From Pseudomicrostroma phylloplanum (taxonomy: Eukaryota > Basidiomycota > Exobasidiomycetes > Microstromatales), in NCBI GenBank assembly GCA_039545275.1, contig BCHS01000002.1, positions 868,001 to 932,000 of the forward strand: a stretch of DNA of 64,000 bases, written 5' to 3'. The notes below the pieces were generated by a model. That model ran no database searches. It was not told where the DNA came from and was given only the letters and a program-made list of their open reading frames with translations. Numbering within the stretch: position 1 is the first letter of the stretch; each line of letters begins with the position of its first letter. Shown here one piece after another: positions 10,482-20,658 of the stretch. A program made the position numbers and the translations under genes.

Positions 10482-13400
10482 TTACCCCTTCGTCTCTCCA
10501 TCCTCCTTCCAGAGCACCCTGATCACCTCCGAGCAACCGCTACACTGCACCACCTCCTTGCCCTCATCGAGCATCTCCTCACTTGTGACGAGGTACTCTC
10601 CCCCACAGCGACATGGGTGGGTGAAGATGACCGTGCCCCCGTCTGCATCTGCGTCTCCGTCGCCCTTAGCGCCGGCCGAGCCCTCTCCATTGCCGTTGCC
10701 CACTGATGCAGAGGCGGAGGCAGCGGATGAGGTAGGAGGCGGCGGTGGAATCTCCACTGCCTCAAACGAGTCCAAATCGAGCGTAGCAGAGATCCTTACC
10801 CCTCCCCCTCCCACATCAGCGCTCTTGTTCCTCCTCTGCGCCTGTGCCCTCTGCGCAGAAGAAAGCCTAGCGTCCCTCGCGAGGCCTTCGTCGTACCCTT
10901 CCCGCTTGGAATCGTCAGAGAGGACGGCGTAGGCTTCGTAGATGGAGTGGATGCGCGCTCGACGCGAGACCTCGTTGTCGTCGTCGTTGTCTTGGCTGGG
11001 AGCAGAAGAGGAGGAAGAAGGACGAGGGGAGGCCTTGTCTGGGTGGTGCACTCTGACGAGGCGGAGGAAGCTGCTTCGCACCTCGGCTTTGGTGGCCGAA
11101 GGCGCAACGCCTAGTGCCTGGTAGAGTGTGGTGCTGGTGTCGTCTGCTGCCTTGGCTTCCGATTTGCTGGAAGAAGACGCCTTTGAGCTCTTGGGTTCCT
11201 GACGCTTAGACTGGGTACCGCTCTCAGTCGGTGTAGCCGCCTTTCCATTCGCGTCTCTATCCTCTTGAGGACGTTGTCGAGATCTCTGGGTATTGCTCAG
11301 CTCTTCAGGTGGTTCTGATTGACTGCTCCTGCGGTTTTCAGATCGGTGGTAGGCTCGGTACGGTGAGGACCGGCTGGGCGGGGGTCCTTTTCGGAATCGC
11401 ATGACCGACGGCGAGAGTGCCGCTGCTGTGAGCGCTGCTTTTGCCTGGGCCGTCGACTGTGACTCGACCGGCGCACCGGTGTCAGCACCATCGTCTTCGA
11501 CGTCGATTCCCTGTTCGGTACCAAAGTCTCTCCGGCGCAGAGTAGCAGTCCGGTCCTCATCGGTAGGTGAGCCGACGGCCGATTCGTAGGATTCGTCGGC
11601 GTCCCTCAGTCGCTCGAGGTTGAAGTCGAGGTCATCCGCTTCGTCTTCCTCGTCTTCGTCACCTTCCTCATCGTCCACATCGTCGTCCATGCCGACCGAT
11701 CGCTCCCTTGAGGGTCTTGGCAGCTCTCCAGGAGTGGCGACCTCGCTTGCAGGCGTCATGATACCAGAGAAGCCACCTAGACGTCTGCGCAAGCTGGCAG
11801 CGGCTGCAGCTCGACGCGAGACATTGCCTGCATTGGAGCCGCCTTCGCTGGGCAGACCATTGCGGAAGTAGTCTCCGTGCGCCCCGCCCTCTCCGTCCGT
11901 CTCCGAGACGGCACCGATGCCAGGGGTGGGGCCAGCGGACCAGTCCGAAGCAGTGTGGTCTTGCTGAGCCTGGTCTCTTGGCAGACCGTCGCTAGCCTCC
12001 CCTCCTCGTCCACCTGGACCATTCTGACCGGAAGCTGCATGAGCCTCGGCTCTCAGGGCTCTCCTGCAGGCTTTCCTCCCCCGCGCTACCGCCCTCTCCA
12101 GCCGAATTCGATTCTCAATCATGTGCAGCTTAGGCCACGTAGCCTGTTGACCGACTCTGATCATCCTTCTCAGCTCTGGACGATCAGGATCCGACAGGAT
12201 GCGCACCCAGTCCAAGAACCTCGTCTTTGGCCAGATTGTCACTGCACCGCCAAAGCGTTGCAGGAAGACGCCGGACCAGTCAGTGCCCAGGATTGCCGGA
12301 AGCAAGTCAAGATCTCGAATGATCTTGAAGTTGACGGAGAGGTGAAGCTTGAGAACATGTTCGGAGGCGCTGAGCAGGAAGCCTCCCCTCCAGCCTTTGC
12401 CCTTGCGATGGGCGACAGGACGGCCGGGCATACCCTTGGGCGCAAAGAAGAAGAGATGCACATGAGGGTTGACCTGCGAGACGATTGGGTAATTCACTTG
12501 GAACATCGAGTGGAGATCCTGAAGAGGGATGTCGACCCTGAGACTCCCGTCTCTGAAGCGATGACCCCAGTTCCAAGGAACATACTCGCCCTTTCTTGTC
12601 TTTTGCATTAGGCATACGGGCGGAAGCAAGCCTGGAACCGCTGCCGAGGCAAGAAGGGCCGACCAGATCACACACCTCGGGGCAGTGATATGGTTCAGCA
12701 GCTTGACAGGGCTATTCTTCTCTGACGGGATGACCGAGACGTTCAACACCTTGCCAGTCCGCTTAAAAGCTTCCTCGAAGGTCAAAGACCCAAGCGTGAA
12801 GAAAGACGCCTTCTCGGCCCACTCGATAGGGTCGAAGCGGGCACCTGTCTGCCAAGCCCTCTTGGCCCAGATGGTGATGGGCTCCTCGCAAGCTGTGATG
12901 CGGTCGGCCAGCTCGGGTACGAGAAGGCGAGAGAGCTCCTCGTCGGTACGAGTACATGTCAGCGCTGCAATGAGTCCACCAGCACTGGTTCCCGATACGA
13001 TGCGAGGGAGCAGGTTGGCGTCTAGCAATGCTTTGACAAGTCCAATGTGATAGTAGCCGAACGAACCACCGCCTGATAGAGCCAGGCCTGACTTGCCTAG
13101 GTTCTTGGCAACGTCGCGGAAGAAGGCCCTCTTCTGTTCCAGCGGAATCTTATCCGTCTTCGACATGTAGTCTAGACCGAGCTCGACTTCTGCGAGGTAG
13201 GCTTCGATCAGGTACTTGGAGCCGTAGTACGTCTCACTGTAGAGCCTGAAATTCTCCGTTCCGGCAAAGTTGTTCGTACAGCACAGTGTGAGGACCAACA
13301 TCAGCTCTTGCACATCGTCTTGCTCTCTGAAAGTCTTGAGAGAGTGCGAGACCTTCTTGACCAGAATCCAGTCATACAGTCCAGAGCTATCTTGCCTCTT

Positions 13401-14318
13401 CCAAGCATCGTGCTCCATGTGATCGTCAAGCTCAAGGGCAGTATCCTTCCACGTCTGGAAATCCTTGGCGTTGCGCATCTGACGTCGCAGGACTCCCTTT
13501 CTGCCCCGGTGAGCCACCAGCCACTCGACTACATTGACAATCTGGCGAGTAAAGACATATGCCGCAAACTCAAGGCCAATGACCAGGAAGATGGTGAGCA
13601 AGAGGGGCCATCGGAGCATGGAGTAAAGCAGTCCCTCTCTCCTGCCGGTGTCTTGAGTTCCCCGGGCGGGCCGCCTGGCGGTTCTCTCCCTGATGGGGGC
13701 AAAGTCTGATACTGCCGAGATTTTGCCAATCTTGCGTTGCTCTGCAGAAGGTACTGTCAGAGTGGGTGTACTAGCCGGAGCTTGGCCATCTGGGGAAAGG
13801 AGAGAAGGGCTCGTGGGGTTGGGTTGAGGCGACTTGGACGAGGGGAAGAAGCCGAGCTTTGCCCAGGCTTGTGCTGCCGCTCCGGCAGTAGACTGGGCAG
13901 CTATAGGGAGCTCCTGTTTGCCCTGGTCTTCTCTCAAGGCTTCGGCGAATGCGCCGATGGCATCTGGATCTGAAAAGGGCTGAGTGAGGAGAGGGTCCAG
14001 CATCTCTGCTGCTGGTCTGGGCGAGAGGAAGGAAGAGATGCCGGACCGGGTCCTGGTTCTGAAGGAGGCTTTATTAGCATCCGTGCGAGGTGATGAGATA
14101 GGGTGAGCCGGCGCTAGAGACGAGGAAGAAGCCGATGCTTCATCTTTCGTGTCTTGAGATTGCTTCCTCCAGATACTTGGCATCGGCAGGCGCGACAATG
14201 GGGATGGGCCGCCTCGCCGAGCGGCAATGGAGCTCCGGCTCTGGCTGCTGCTGCCATTGGAGCCCGAGCTCCGTTGTGGCGGTCTCTTTTCGTGGGACGA
14301 AGCTGCCTGCGACGTCAT
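10482..14318 (-). CDS. Patatin-like triacylglycerol lipase fused to DPH4-type J-domain/CSL zinc-finger protein
   Basis: One uninterrupted frame of 1278 codons. Residues ~230-257 form a hydrophobic membrane segment. The patatin/TGL3-4-5-type lipase domain (~300-740) has the oxyanion motif GGGSFG (415-420), the nucleophile elbow GTSAG (443-447) and the dyad Asp in RDGSLRVD (~590). An acidic and Ser-rich linker follows (~750-1060). The C-terminus is a J domain (~1063-1145) with HPD at 1092-1094, then a CSL zinc-finger with CRC (1236, 1238) and CSGC (1259, 1262), the layout of Dph4/Jjj3, a diphthamide-synthesis cochaperone. The lipase half should act on lipid droplets and the Dph4 half in the cytosol with Hsp70. 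There is no Met within ~90 residues before the J domain, so a separate DPH4 gene is not apparent. An unseen intron or internal promoter remains possible. Confidence 0.85.
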   Translation of the reverse strand: MTSQAASSHEKRPPQRSSGSNGSSSQSRSSIAARRGGPSPLSRLPMPSIWRKQSQDTKDEASASSSSLAPAHPISSPRTDANKASFRTRTRSGISSFLSPRPAAEMLDPLLTQPFSDPDAIGAFAEALREDQGKQELPIAAQSTAGAAAQAWAKLGFFPSSKSPQPNPTSPSLLSPDGQAPASTPTLTVPSAEQRKIGKISAVSDFAPIRERTARRPARGTQDTGRREGLLYSMLRWPLLLTIFLVIGLEFAAYVFTRQIVNVVEWLVAHRGRKGVLRRQMRNAKDFQTWKDTALELDDHMEHDAWKRQDSSGLYDWILVKKVSHSLKTFREQDDVQELMLVLTLCCTNNFAGTENFRLYSETYYGSKYLIEAYLAEVELGLDYMSKTDKIPLEQKRAFFRDVAKNLGKSGLALSGGGSFGYYHIGLVKALLDANLLPRIVSGTSAGGLIAALTCTRTDEELSRLLVPELADRITACEEPITIWAKRAWQTGARFDPIEWAEKASFFTLGSLTFEEAFKRTGKVLNVSVIPSEKNSPVKLLNHITAPRCVIWSALLASAAVPGLLPPVCLMQKTRKGEYVPWNWGHRFRDGSLRVDIPLQDLHSMFQVNYPIVSQVNPHVHLFFFAPKGMPGRPVAHRKGKGWRGGFLLSASEHVLKLHLSVNFKIIRDLDLLPAILGTDWSGVFLQRFGGAVTIWPKTRFLDWVRILSDPDRPELRRMIRVGQQATWPKLHMIENRIRLERAVARGRKACRRALRAEAHAASGQNGPGGRGGEASDGLPRDQAQQDHTASDWSAGPTPGIGAVSETDGEGGAHGDYFRNGLPSEGGSNAGNVSRRAAAAASLRRRLGGFSGIMTPASEVATPGELPRPSRERSVGMDDDVDDEEGDEDEEDEADDLDFNLERLRDADESYESAVGSPTDEDRTATLRRRDFGTEQGIDVEDDGADTGAPVESQSTAQAKAALTAAALSPSVMRFRKGPPPSRSSPYRAYHRSENRRSSQSEPPEELSNTQRSRQRPQEDRDANGKAATPTESGTQSKRQEPKSSKASSSSKSEAKAADDTSTTLYQALGVAPSATKAEVRSSFLRLVRVHHPDKASPRPSSSSSAPSQDNDDDNEVSRRARIHSIYEAYAVLSDDSKREGYDEGLARDARLSSAQRAQAQRRNKSADVGGGGVRISATLDLDSFEAVEIPPPPPTSSAASASASVGNGNGEGSAGAKGDGDADADGGTVIFTHPCRCGGEYLVTSEEMLDEGKEVVQCSGCSEVIRVLWKEDGETKG

Positions 14319-14695
14319 GATCGAGAAGAGAGGAGAGAGGGGGGAGGGTAAGACGGATGCTGTTATGCTATGCTGAGAGGTCAGGTAGGATATGGTAGGA
14401 GGCCAAAGTGTGTGTATATGTGTGGCCGGCAGTGGAGGAAGCTGAAAGGTCCGTCAGTTGCCATGAATTCCGCCTTCGGGTTTTGGGGAGGCGACGTCTT
14501 GTTGGACTGCGTCAACCCCGCATCCAGCCAGCCACTGTGCGTTGAAAAGTAAAGGTCCGCCAGGATTGACAAGTGACAGACACACCAGCCACACACGCGC
14601 GTGCAGGCACACACACAGCCAGCCACCATGGTACAATGCTCGTCGTCATCTCTAGTGTACAATGGTATCGAATTGTGAGAACAGTCTTCGCGATC
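14319..14695. other. Intergenic spacer
   Basis: Lies between the NOSIP-like stop and the lipase-fusion start, both on the minus strand, so it should hold the lipase promoter. A short CA-rich stretch lies near 14580-14630. No gene seen. Confidence 0.5.
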
Positions 14696-16059
14696 TCAGC
14701 CCTGAAATGCGATCCCCTTCTTCTTGGCCTCGGCTCCACCCGAAGCTGCGTACCCCGTGCCTTCACGGAACAGCTTGATCACGTCCTTGTCCAGATCTTT
14801 GATCCTCCCTTCTGCACATTCAGGGCAGCATGCTACATCAGATGTAGAGCTCTTCTTGGCGTCTGCGCCATCTTCGCCCGCTTTCTCATTCCTTGCCTTG
14901 AGAGCTGCCTTCGCTGGAGCGTAGATCAGCGACTCGGCGCAAGAGTTGCAAAAGGTATGCGAGCACCGTCTGACCGTGAACAGGCGGTGGCTGTTTGAGA
15001 TGGCCTTCTTGCAGCTCGGACAGATGATAGGGCTGCTAGACGAGCTTGATGACGAGGCCTCACTTGTGTTGCTGGCTGTGCCACCTGCAGCAGTAGGAGC
15101 TCGCGAGAAGATCACGGGTGTGAGGGATTTGATACTGTAGATATCGCGTCAAGGGAGCGAATTGTCAGTGGGCTCGTCTAAAGCTTTGATCTCAGCTACT
15201 GCTACTGACCTGATAGAGTGGCCATGCTCATTCTCTACCCTACACCGCGGTTCCAAGGAGCTCCCGACCTTGTTGAGATCCACATCTCCCTCTTTCTCGC
15301 TGGGCATCAGGCTTGGCAGCCAAAAGGAAGGCAACTTCCTCCGTCTGCTCGCCTTCTGTTCTGCCTCTAGTGCTGCCAGGGCCTCATCTTCCGCTTGCTG
15401 TGTCAGTCTCTGAGCTCTCTCGGGTAGAGAGGCAAGAGAGAGCCGACCTGAAGGAGCCGCATCATCCGAATCTGCTTTGCGCTTCCTACTGGATGAAGCT
15501 TCTGGTTCCTCTCCTGCCGGGTGAGCTTTGTCCTTTAGCCCTGCTCCAAACCCAACGTTCCTCTCAAAGTCGCTCAACACCTTGGCCCTAGCATGCTCCC
15601 TGGCCTTCTCCCGCTCCTCTTCCTGTTGCCGAGCGAGCTTCAGTAGACTGACTTGATGCGCCTTGATGTCTGCCTTTTGCTCCAGGAGGTTGGTGTAGAT
15701 ACATTCCTTGCAGAAGAGATGCCCTTCCTTGCATGTCTGACAGTGATGAGGTTTCGGAAGCAAGTTTCACATAGTCAGTATTGGGACACAGAGACAGCCG
15801 GTCAGGGCTCTGGGCAAGGACTCACCATGGGATCTACAGCTGTGCCAAGACACAGAGCGCACTGGTCAAAGTTCCTCATACTGTCCCCTCCCAGCCTTGA
15901 GCTCTTACTGCCCCATCGGTCCTTGAGGTACTGGTACCTGCGGGGAGACAAGAAGATCCGCGTCAGGAGAAGCAGCTCGGTGATTCTGCCGGGGCCAGAG
16001 ACTTACTCTGTCGAGGTAAAGTTGGCGCGGGCCGTATTGTTCTTGGAGTGACGACCCAT
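14696..16059 (-). CDS. NOSIP-like RING/U-box protein
   Basis: Four exons (16059-16007, 15937-15826, 15736-15210, 15134-14696) give 376 residues. The start MGRHSKNNTARANFTSTE is the typical NOSIP N-terminus. Splicing joins CALCLGTAVDPM to TCKEGHLFCKEC, forming an incomplete RING/U-box (Cys 44, 47, 57, 64, 67) as in the zf-NOSIP family. A charged coiled-coil stretch (AR/QQEEEREKAREHAR) and a basic Ser-rich region follow, then SIKSLTPVIF. A second C-terminal RING-like cluster has CPSC, CSHTFCNSC and CCPEC. Animal homologues are ubiquitin ligases also found with the spliceosome; the fungal role is probably nuclear, but that is inference. It is divergent from the acyltransferase gene with only 223 bases between starts. 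Confidence 0.85.
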
Positions 16060-16282
16060 GGCTGGGCGTCTAGGAAGGAGTGGGAAGGCTGTATCGAATT
16101 GGATGACAATGGTAGCGAAGACAATGTGTTCTGTTCTTTAGTGACTTTGGTGGCTCTCGGGAGTGGAGCGGCCTTCCGCTTCTTCCTCGGACCAAAGCCA
16201 AGCCAAGCCCTCGCTCGGCGTTGCGTTTCCGGCTTCCGTTCCTCCTACCCGCACTCACCTTCAAAGCAACAATCCCCCGACG

Positions 16283-17663
16283 ATGGAGAAGTACTCGCGC
16301 TTCAGGGACAGCGGTACAGGCATTCAGGTCTTTCTGACTCCTCTGCCATCCTCTACCTCGGCGTCCTCTCTGAAGTCGCTCCTCTTTGCGCCTTCTCTGC
16401 TCATTGGTCTAGCTCGCGCCTTTCTGCTCTTGATCCTCATAGCAGTATGGGCCCTGCTCAGCTCGACGATAGGCGCCACGAGCAGGGGAGCCAATGGAGC
16501 GATTCACGCTATACTGGGTCAGGCAGCTTTGCTCGTGATGGGCTTCTCGCTGGTCAAGACAGAGGTAGTCTCCCTAAAGAACCGCGGTAGAGCAGCTGCC
16601 CTCTCGGCGAGCCGAGCGAATCCCTTCGAGCCAAAGAGGGGAGACATCATCCTTGCCAACTTTTCGTCGTGGCTGGACGTCCTCATCACAGCCATGAAGT
16701 TCAACCCCGTCTTTGTCCTGCCCGTCGTCGCTCCTTCCTCAGCAGCTCCTGCCGCCGCTAGCTCATCGCAGGCAAAGCCCTCCCCAGCGAGGAGGAGGAA
16801 TGCTGGAGCGTCCGTGGTGACAGAGACGAATGCCAAGCAGGCTCAGGTTAGCCCAGCTGCTGAACAGACGAGGGAGAAGCGCTTCCTGGGCTTTTGGGAA
16901 GTCTCGTTGTGGCAGGCACTGGCTTCTGCGGGAAAGACGCCCTTGATTCATGGGGAAGACGTGGGCTCATACAGGGACTTGGGGAACATTGCGAAGGAAG
17001 CTGCGGGCCCGATCATGGTGTTCCCAGAGGTGAGTACCGGTGTCACTGGAATCTCATGGCGTCGTGTCATCGCTTACCGCGGCTTCCCTGTTTCACTCTA
17101 TTGCAGCTGGTGACATCAAACAACCGAGGTCTGCTGCGCATGGCCTCCGTCTTCCCACCTTCTTGGCGGGATCTCTACAAAGTGACAGGCGCTCTGCGGA
17201 TCGGCAGAGGCCAATCAGAGCTCTACATCATGTCCATCAAGTGAGTGTCTGATCGCTCTCTCCTCGCCCTGCTTACCCTTCAGCTCACATAGCTGTTCCA
17301 TCGCTTTCTCTACCCCTGGAAAACAGACACGACGCGCCCACCTCCCTCAGCAGCAGCTCCACCCTCTCCATCCCCACCCCTCTCAATCCCCTCGCGCACA
17401 TCTGGTCTCTCTGCTCCTCCCTATCCTTCGCCAAAGGGCTCCAAGTGCGTCTCCTGGACCCTAGCGAGTCACCCACTTCGGGGAGCTACGTCGCCGATGC
17501 TTCTGCTGGCCAGAGGGGGGCAGCGGGGGAGGATGCACTAGCTGAGGCGGTTGGTGGGCTTATTTCGGCTCTTTCGAGATTGAAGAGGACGGGGTTGGGG
17601 TGGGAGGATAAGGAGCTTTTCTTGGAGATGTATAGTGGCTCGAGTGGGGTGGGGAGGAAATAG
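16283..17663 (+). CDS. LOA1-like lysophospholipid acyltransferase
   Basis: Three exons (16283-17029, 17107-17240, 17327-17663), about 405 residues. The start MEKYSRFRDSGTGIQVF matches what I know of fungal LOA1/YPR139C-type proteins, so I prefer 16283 over the upstream in-frame Met at 16163. A hydrophobic membrane segment follows (LIGLARAFLLLILIAVWALL), then GDIILANFSSWLDVL, the position of the PlsC HX4D motif. Here the His is replaced (Phe-Ser-Ser-Trp-Leu-Asp), so the classical catalytic His is absent. MVFPE then LVTSNNRG, across intron 1, corresponds to the FPEG-type block. LOA1 acylates lysophosphatidic acid at the ER/lipid droplet; activity here is inferred. The third exon boundary is the least certain. 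Confidence 0.75.
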
Positions 17664-17968
17664 ATGAGAGACGTCGATGCCCAGAGAGGACAATGCAAGG
17701 GAAGATAGAACATCAGACAGACGATGTAGATGGTTTGGTATCTATAACATAATTGCAATTGCAGAATTGATGCATCTACTCACAGAGGCAGGTCGAGCAG
17801 CAAAGCATAAAAGGGGGGGGGGGGGGGCTGGGTAACTCGGGACACAGGGGATCTCTAGCTAGGCATATGGGCTGGGGGACTCTCGAAAAATCTACAAATA
17901 CCACAACAGCGGCGGCGGCGGGCTAATGACTCTACTTCATATCTTGACAGTGGCACTGTTTTCCTCGC
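17664..17968. other. Short convergent intergenic region with poly-G tract
   Basis: Lies between the 3' ends of the acyltransferase and the ARO8-type gene. It holds a run of 15 G at 17813-17827 and the two terminators. No gene seen. Confidence 0.6.
17813..17827. repeat. Homopolymer of 15 G
   Basis: Uninterrupted run of G preceded by AAAA. It lies in the shared 3' region of two convergent genes. Length may be inaccurate because such runs are hard to sequence. Confidence 0.85.
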
Positions 17969-19522
17969 TCAAGCTGGTAGCGAGAGTCCCTTTTCGGTCC
18001 AAGCCTGCTCCACAACACCCCTCAATCTCCTGAAAGCCTCCTCAAAGTCGGCCTCGTCGACAATAGAGAAGGAAGTGCGCACGTAGCACGTCGTCTTTCC
18101 TCCAGGCATGAAGGCCACGCCGGGCACGGCTAGCACGCCGGCCTTTTTGGCCTTTTCAAAGATGACCGTGTACGAGTCGCCCTCGTCGTCTGCTCCCTCT
18201 ACGGAGGGTGGCAGACGGAGCTTGAGCCAGAGGAACATGCCTGCGGTAGGGGTGACCCACTTGGCAATGGCGCTTTGCTTGCCCCCGTTGGTGCCGATGA
18301 TGCGCTGGGCAGTTCCCTCGAAGAGGTCCCGCCTCTCCTTGTAGAAGGTGGCGACGCGGTCGCAGTGCTGCAGGAAACCAGACAGGGTCCAGTGCTCCAG
18401 GATGGCGAGGGTGACGGCCTGGGTCAGACCTGGAGTCTGCAGGTTGGAGGAAGAAGTGGTCTTGTCCACCGCGGCAATGAAGGTGGGGTGGGCGGTCATG
18501 AAGCCCAGACGCATACCACCAGAGAGGATCTTGCTGAAACTGTCGAACCTCAGTACCCTTCCGCTTGCGTGCTTGGAAGTGTCCTCGGCATCTAGGTGGA
18601 AGTAACTCTTCTGTCTTGTCCTCGTCACTGGGTCCTCTCCCAATCCCTGGAAGTTCAAGAAGAAGTAAGCATCGTCCTCGAGCAGAAGGATGTCGAACTC
18701 CCGCACCACCTCCAGTATTTGCCTCTTGCGCTCTTCCGAGGCTGATGTGCCCGAGGGGTTAGCGCCAGTGGGGGTGGTGTAGAGGCACTTGGGGAAAGGC
18801 TTGCCGGAGGTAGCCTCATCGGTGGACCATTGGGACAGAATCTCGCGCAGCTTCTGGGGCGACACGCCTTGGTCATCGGAAGCGACAGGGACGATGTTGG
18901 CTTGCAGCGTGACCATGCAGGGTAGCACACCGGCGTACACTGGGTCTTCGACGAGGATGGAGTCACCTGGGTTTAGCAGACATTCCAGCGTCTTGCTCAG
19001 GACATCCTGCGAGCCGACACCGAGAGAGATGGCATAGTCTGGCACGCTGATCTCCTCACCCGCGGCATTGATTTGTGTGCTGTAGACGATCGGCCTCCTG
19101 TGCACGGTCGACTGGATGTCGACAAGCGTCTTGTTGAATCGAGGGATGCCGCTGGTGTTTCCATATTGGAGGGCATTGTTGAGGTCATCGCCCTGAATGA
19201 CCAGCTTCTCCCCTTGTGATGAACCAGGGGTGGGCTTGAGCTGCAGGGAGATGTTCTCAAAGGGGAATGTGGTGGTGTTGGGCTTGCCTGCCAGAAGGGA
19301 GAGCATGCCGGGGATGGCCTCTGCTGGGAACAGGGATCGGATGGGCGAGTCTGGGCGCAGCTTTGCGACCTTGGAGAGGAAGCGAGTGTAGTTTGGCAGG
19401 GGCTGCTGCGAAGTTGATGCAGCTGAGGTGGAGGCCATCTTGGTGTTGGCACCTAGGGTGACGTCCCCATTGATGCTGCCGTTGGATTGAGGTGCGTAAG
19501 ACGTGGTAGCGGTTGGCGCCAT
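17969..19522 (-). CDS. ARO8-type aromatic/alpha-aminoadipate aminotransferase
   Basis: Single exon, 517 residues. It is a PLP enzyme of fold type I in the ARO8/kynurenine-aminoadipate subgroup, probably moving the amino group between aromatic amino acids or 2-aminoadipate and 2-oxoglutarate. Seen in order: GNTSGIPRFN (~121-130, the tyrosine/glycine substrate loop), ISLGVGSQDVLSK, VEDPVYAG (~191), TTPTGANPSGTS (~249-260), LLLEDDAYFF (~279-288) and the cofactor lysine in DSFSKILSGGMRLGF (Lys 331). GMFLWLKL lies near the C-terminus with a final YVRTSFS (substrate-carboxylate Arg). The first ~45 residues are low complexity. The yeast families ARO8 and ARO9 cannot be told apart here. Confidence 0.9.
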   Translation of the reverse strand: MAPTATTSYAPQSNGSINGDVTLGANTKMASTSAASTSQQPLPNYTRFLSKVAKLRPDSPIRSLFPAEAIPGMLSLLAGKPNTTTFPFENISLQLKPTPGSSQGEKLVIQGDDLNNALQYGNTSGIPRFNKTLVDIQSTVHRRPIVYSTQINAAGEEISVPDYAISLGVGSQDVLSKTLECLLNPGDSILVEDPVYAGVLPCMVTLQANIVPVASDDQGVSPQKLREILSQWSTDEATSGKPFPKCLYTTPTGANPSGTSASEERKRQILEVVREFDILLLEDDAYFFLNFQGLGEDPVTRTRQKSYFHLDAEDTSKHASGRVLRFDSFSKILSGGMRLGFMTAHPTFIAAVDKTTSSSNLQTPGLTQAVTLAILEHWTLSGFLQHCDRVATFYKERRDLFEGTAQRIIGTNGGKQSAIAKWVTPTAGMFLWLKLRLPPSVEGADDEGDSYTVIFEKAKKAGVLAVPGVAFMPGGKTTCYVRTSFSIVDEADFEEAFRRLRGVVEQAWTEKGLSLPA

Positions 19523-20658
19523 CTTGGTGGAATATGTCGATCTATAGATACGAGAGATAGAGGAGCTTGGGGCTTATCGTAGAGGTTAATTTCGATGATG
19601 ACGAGGAGAGGGGAGGAGGGAGAAAGCAGTACGTTGTTGTCTCCACTTTATACACACACACTTCTAGAGTTGGAGTAGTCAATCGTGAGTCTGTGTACTT
19701 CCTGGAAAAAACTCTTTAGTGCACTGGTCACGGTTCATGACTCAGGCGTGTGTGGCCCTGCCAACTCTGCCCCGCCCTGGTTCCGAAGAGTCGCCGTGCA
19801 GCCAACGAAGGACAAGCAAGCAAGCAAGCCCCCGCTTCCGCCTGCTAGTCTCGCCGCCCAAAGCCGAAGGGTGAGGCTGCCTCGCGTGGCAGCAGCGGTG
19901 GCGTCGCGGGGCCAAGCCGTCCTTTCAGGCCACCGCTGATCCCCCGTCCGCTGGTCTGGAATAGCCAAGGGACGCAACGGAGCGACTTCGGATGACTCGG
20001 CCGGCACATTCCCGAAGTCGTATGCGACACAGAGAGTAGAGAGAGATAAGCACTCAAGGCTTCGTCACAGCTCGACTGCAAAGCCAAAAGGGTCACCGAG
20101 ACTTTGAGCAAGAGACCTTGAGGAGCAATACTCGACGGCGGCAACTGCCATCGTCGTTGAGCTCAGCAGACAGGAGGGTGACCTCCATCATGGCTGATGG
20201 TCGAGAACAGTGTACGCCGTGAGGTTTGCGGCTTGCTATAAAGAATCACATGTGTAAAGGCTAGACATCATGGAGATTATCTTTGCCGTCGAGGTGCGTC
20301 AGAATGAACACCATCGACAGCCTTAGAGTGACCTGCTATCGTGCGCGTACGCTGTGATGCTGCCCGTACACTCTTCCTTCCTTTCCGATGAGCGAGTGAG
20401 CGGAGCTTGAAGCTCGCCCAGTCCTCATTGCGCGCGGTCCTGCCCTGGCCAGGAAAATTGCGGCTGCGTCTTGTGGCGTGGGCTGCTGCTGACTGGCTTC
20501 CCCTCCCCTCGGCCGCGCCTGTGTCCTCTCGCCTGCCTCCCTGCCTGTCTGCCCGCCCGCCTGCGCCTCGCACCAGGAATTCTCAACTCACACACACCCA
20601 CGACTGACCTCCTCCTCCTCCCACTACCACCACTTCCCTACATCCTCATCTCCCCAAC
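19523..20658. other. Large divergent intergenic region between ARO8-type gene and RPS18
   Basis: About 1.1 kb with no supportable gene. A perfect TGACTCA (Gcn4/bZIP core) lies at 19738-19744, ~216 bases upstream of the aminotransferase start, which would fit amino-acid-starvation control but is only suggestive. Pyrimidine-rich sequence just upstream of RPS18 (20560-20655) looks like a ribosomal-protein-gene leader. Confidence 0.5.
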
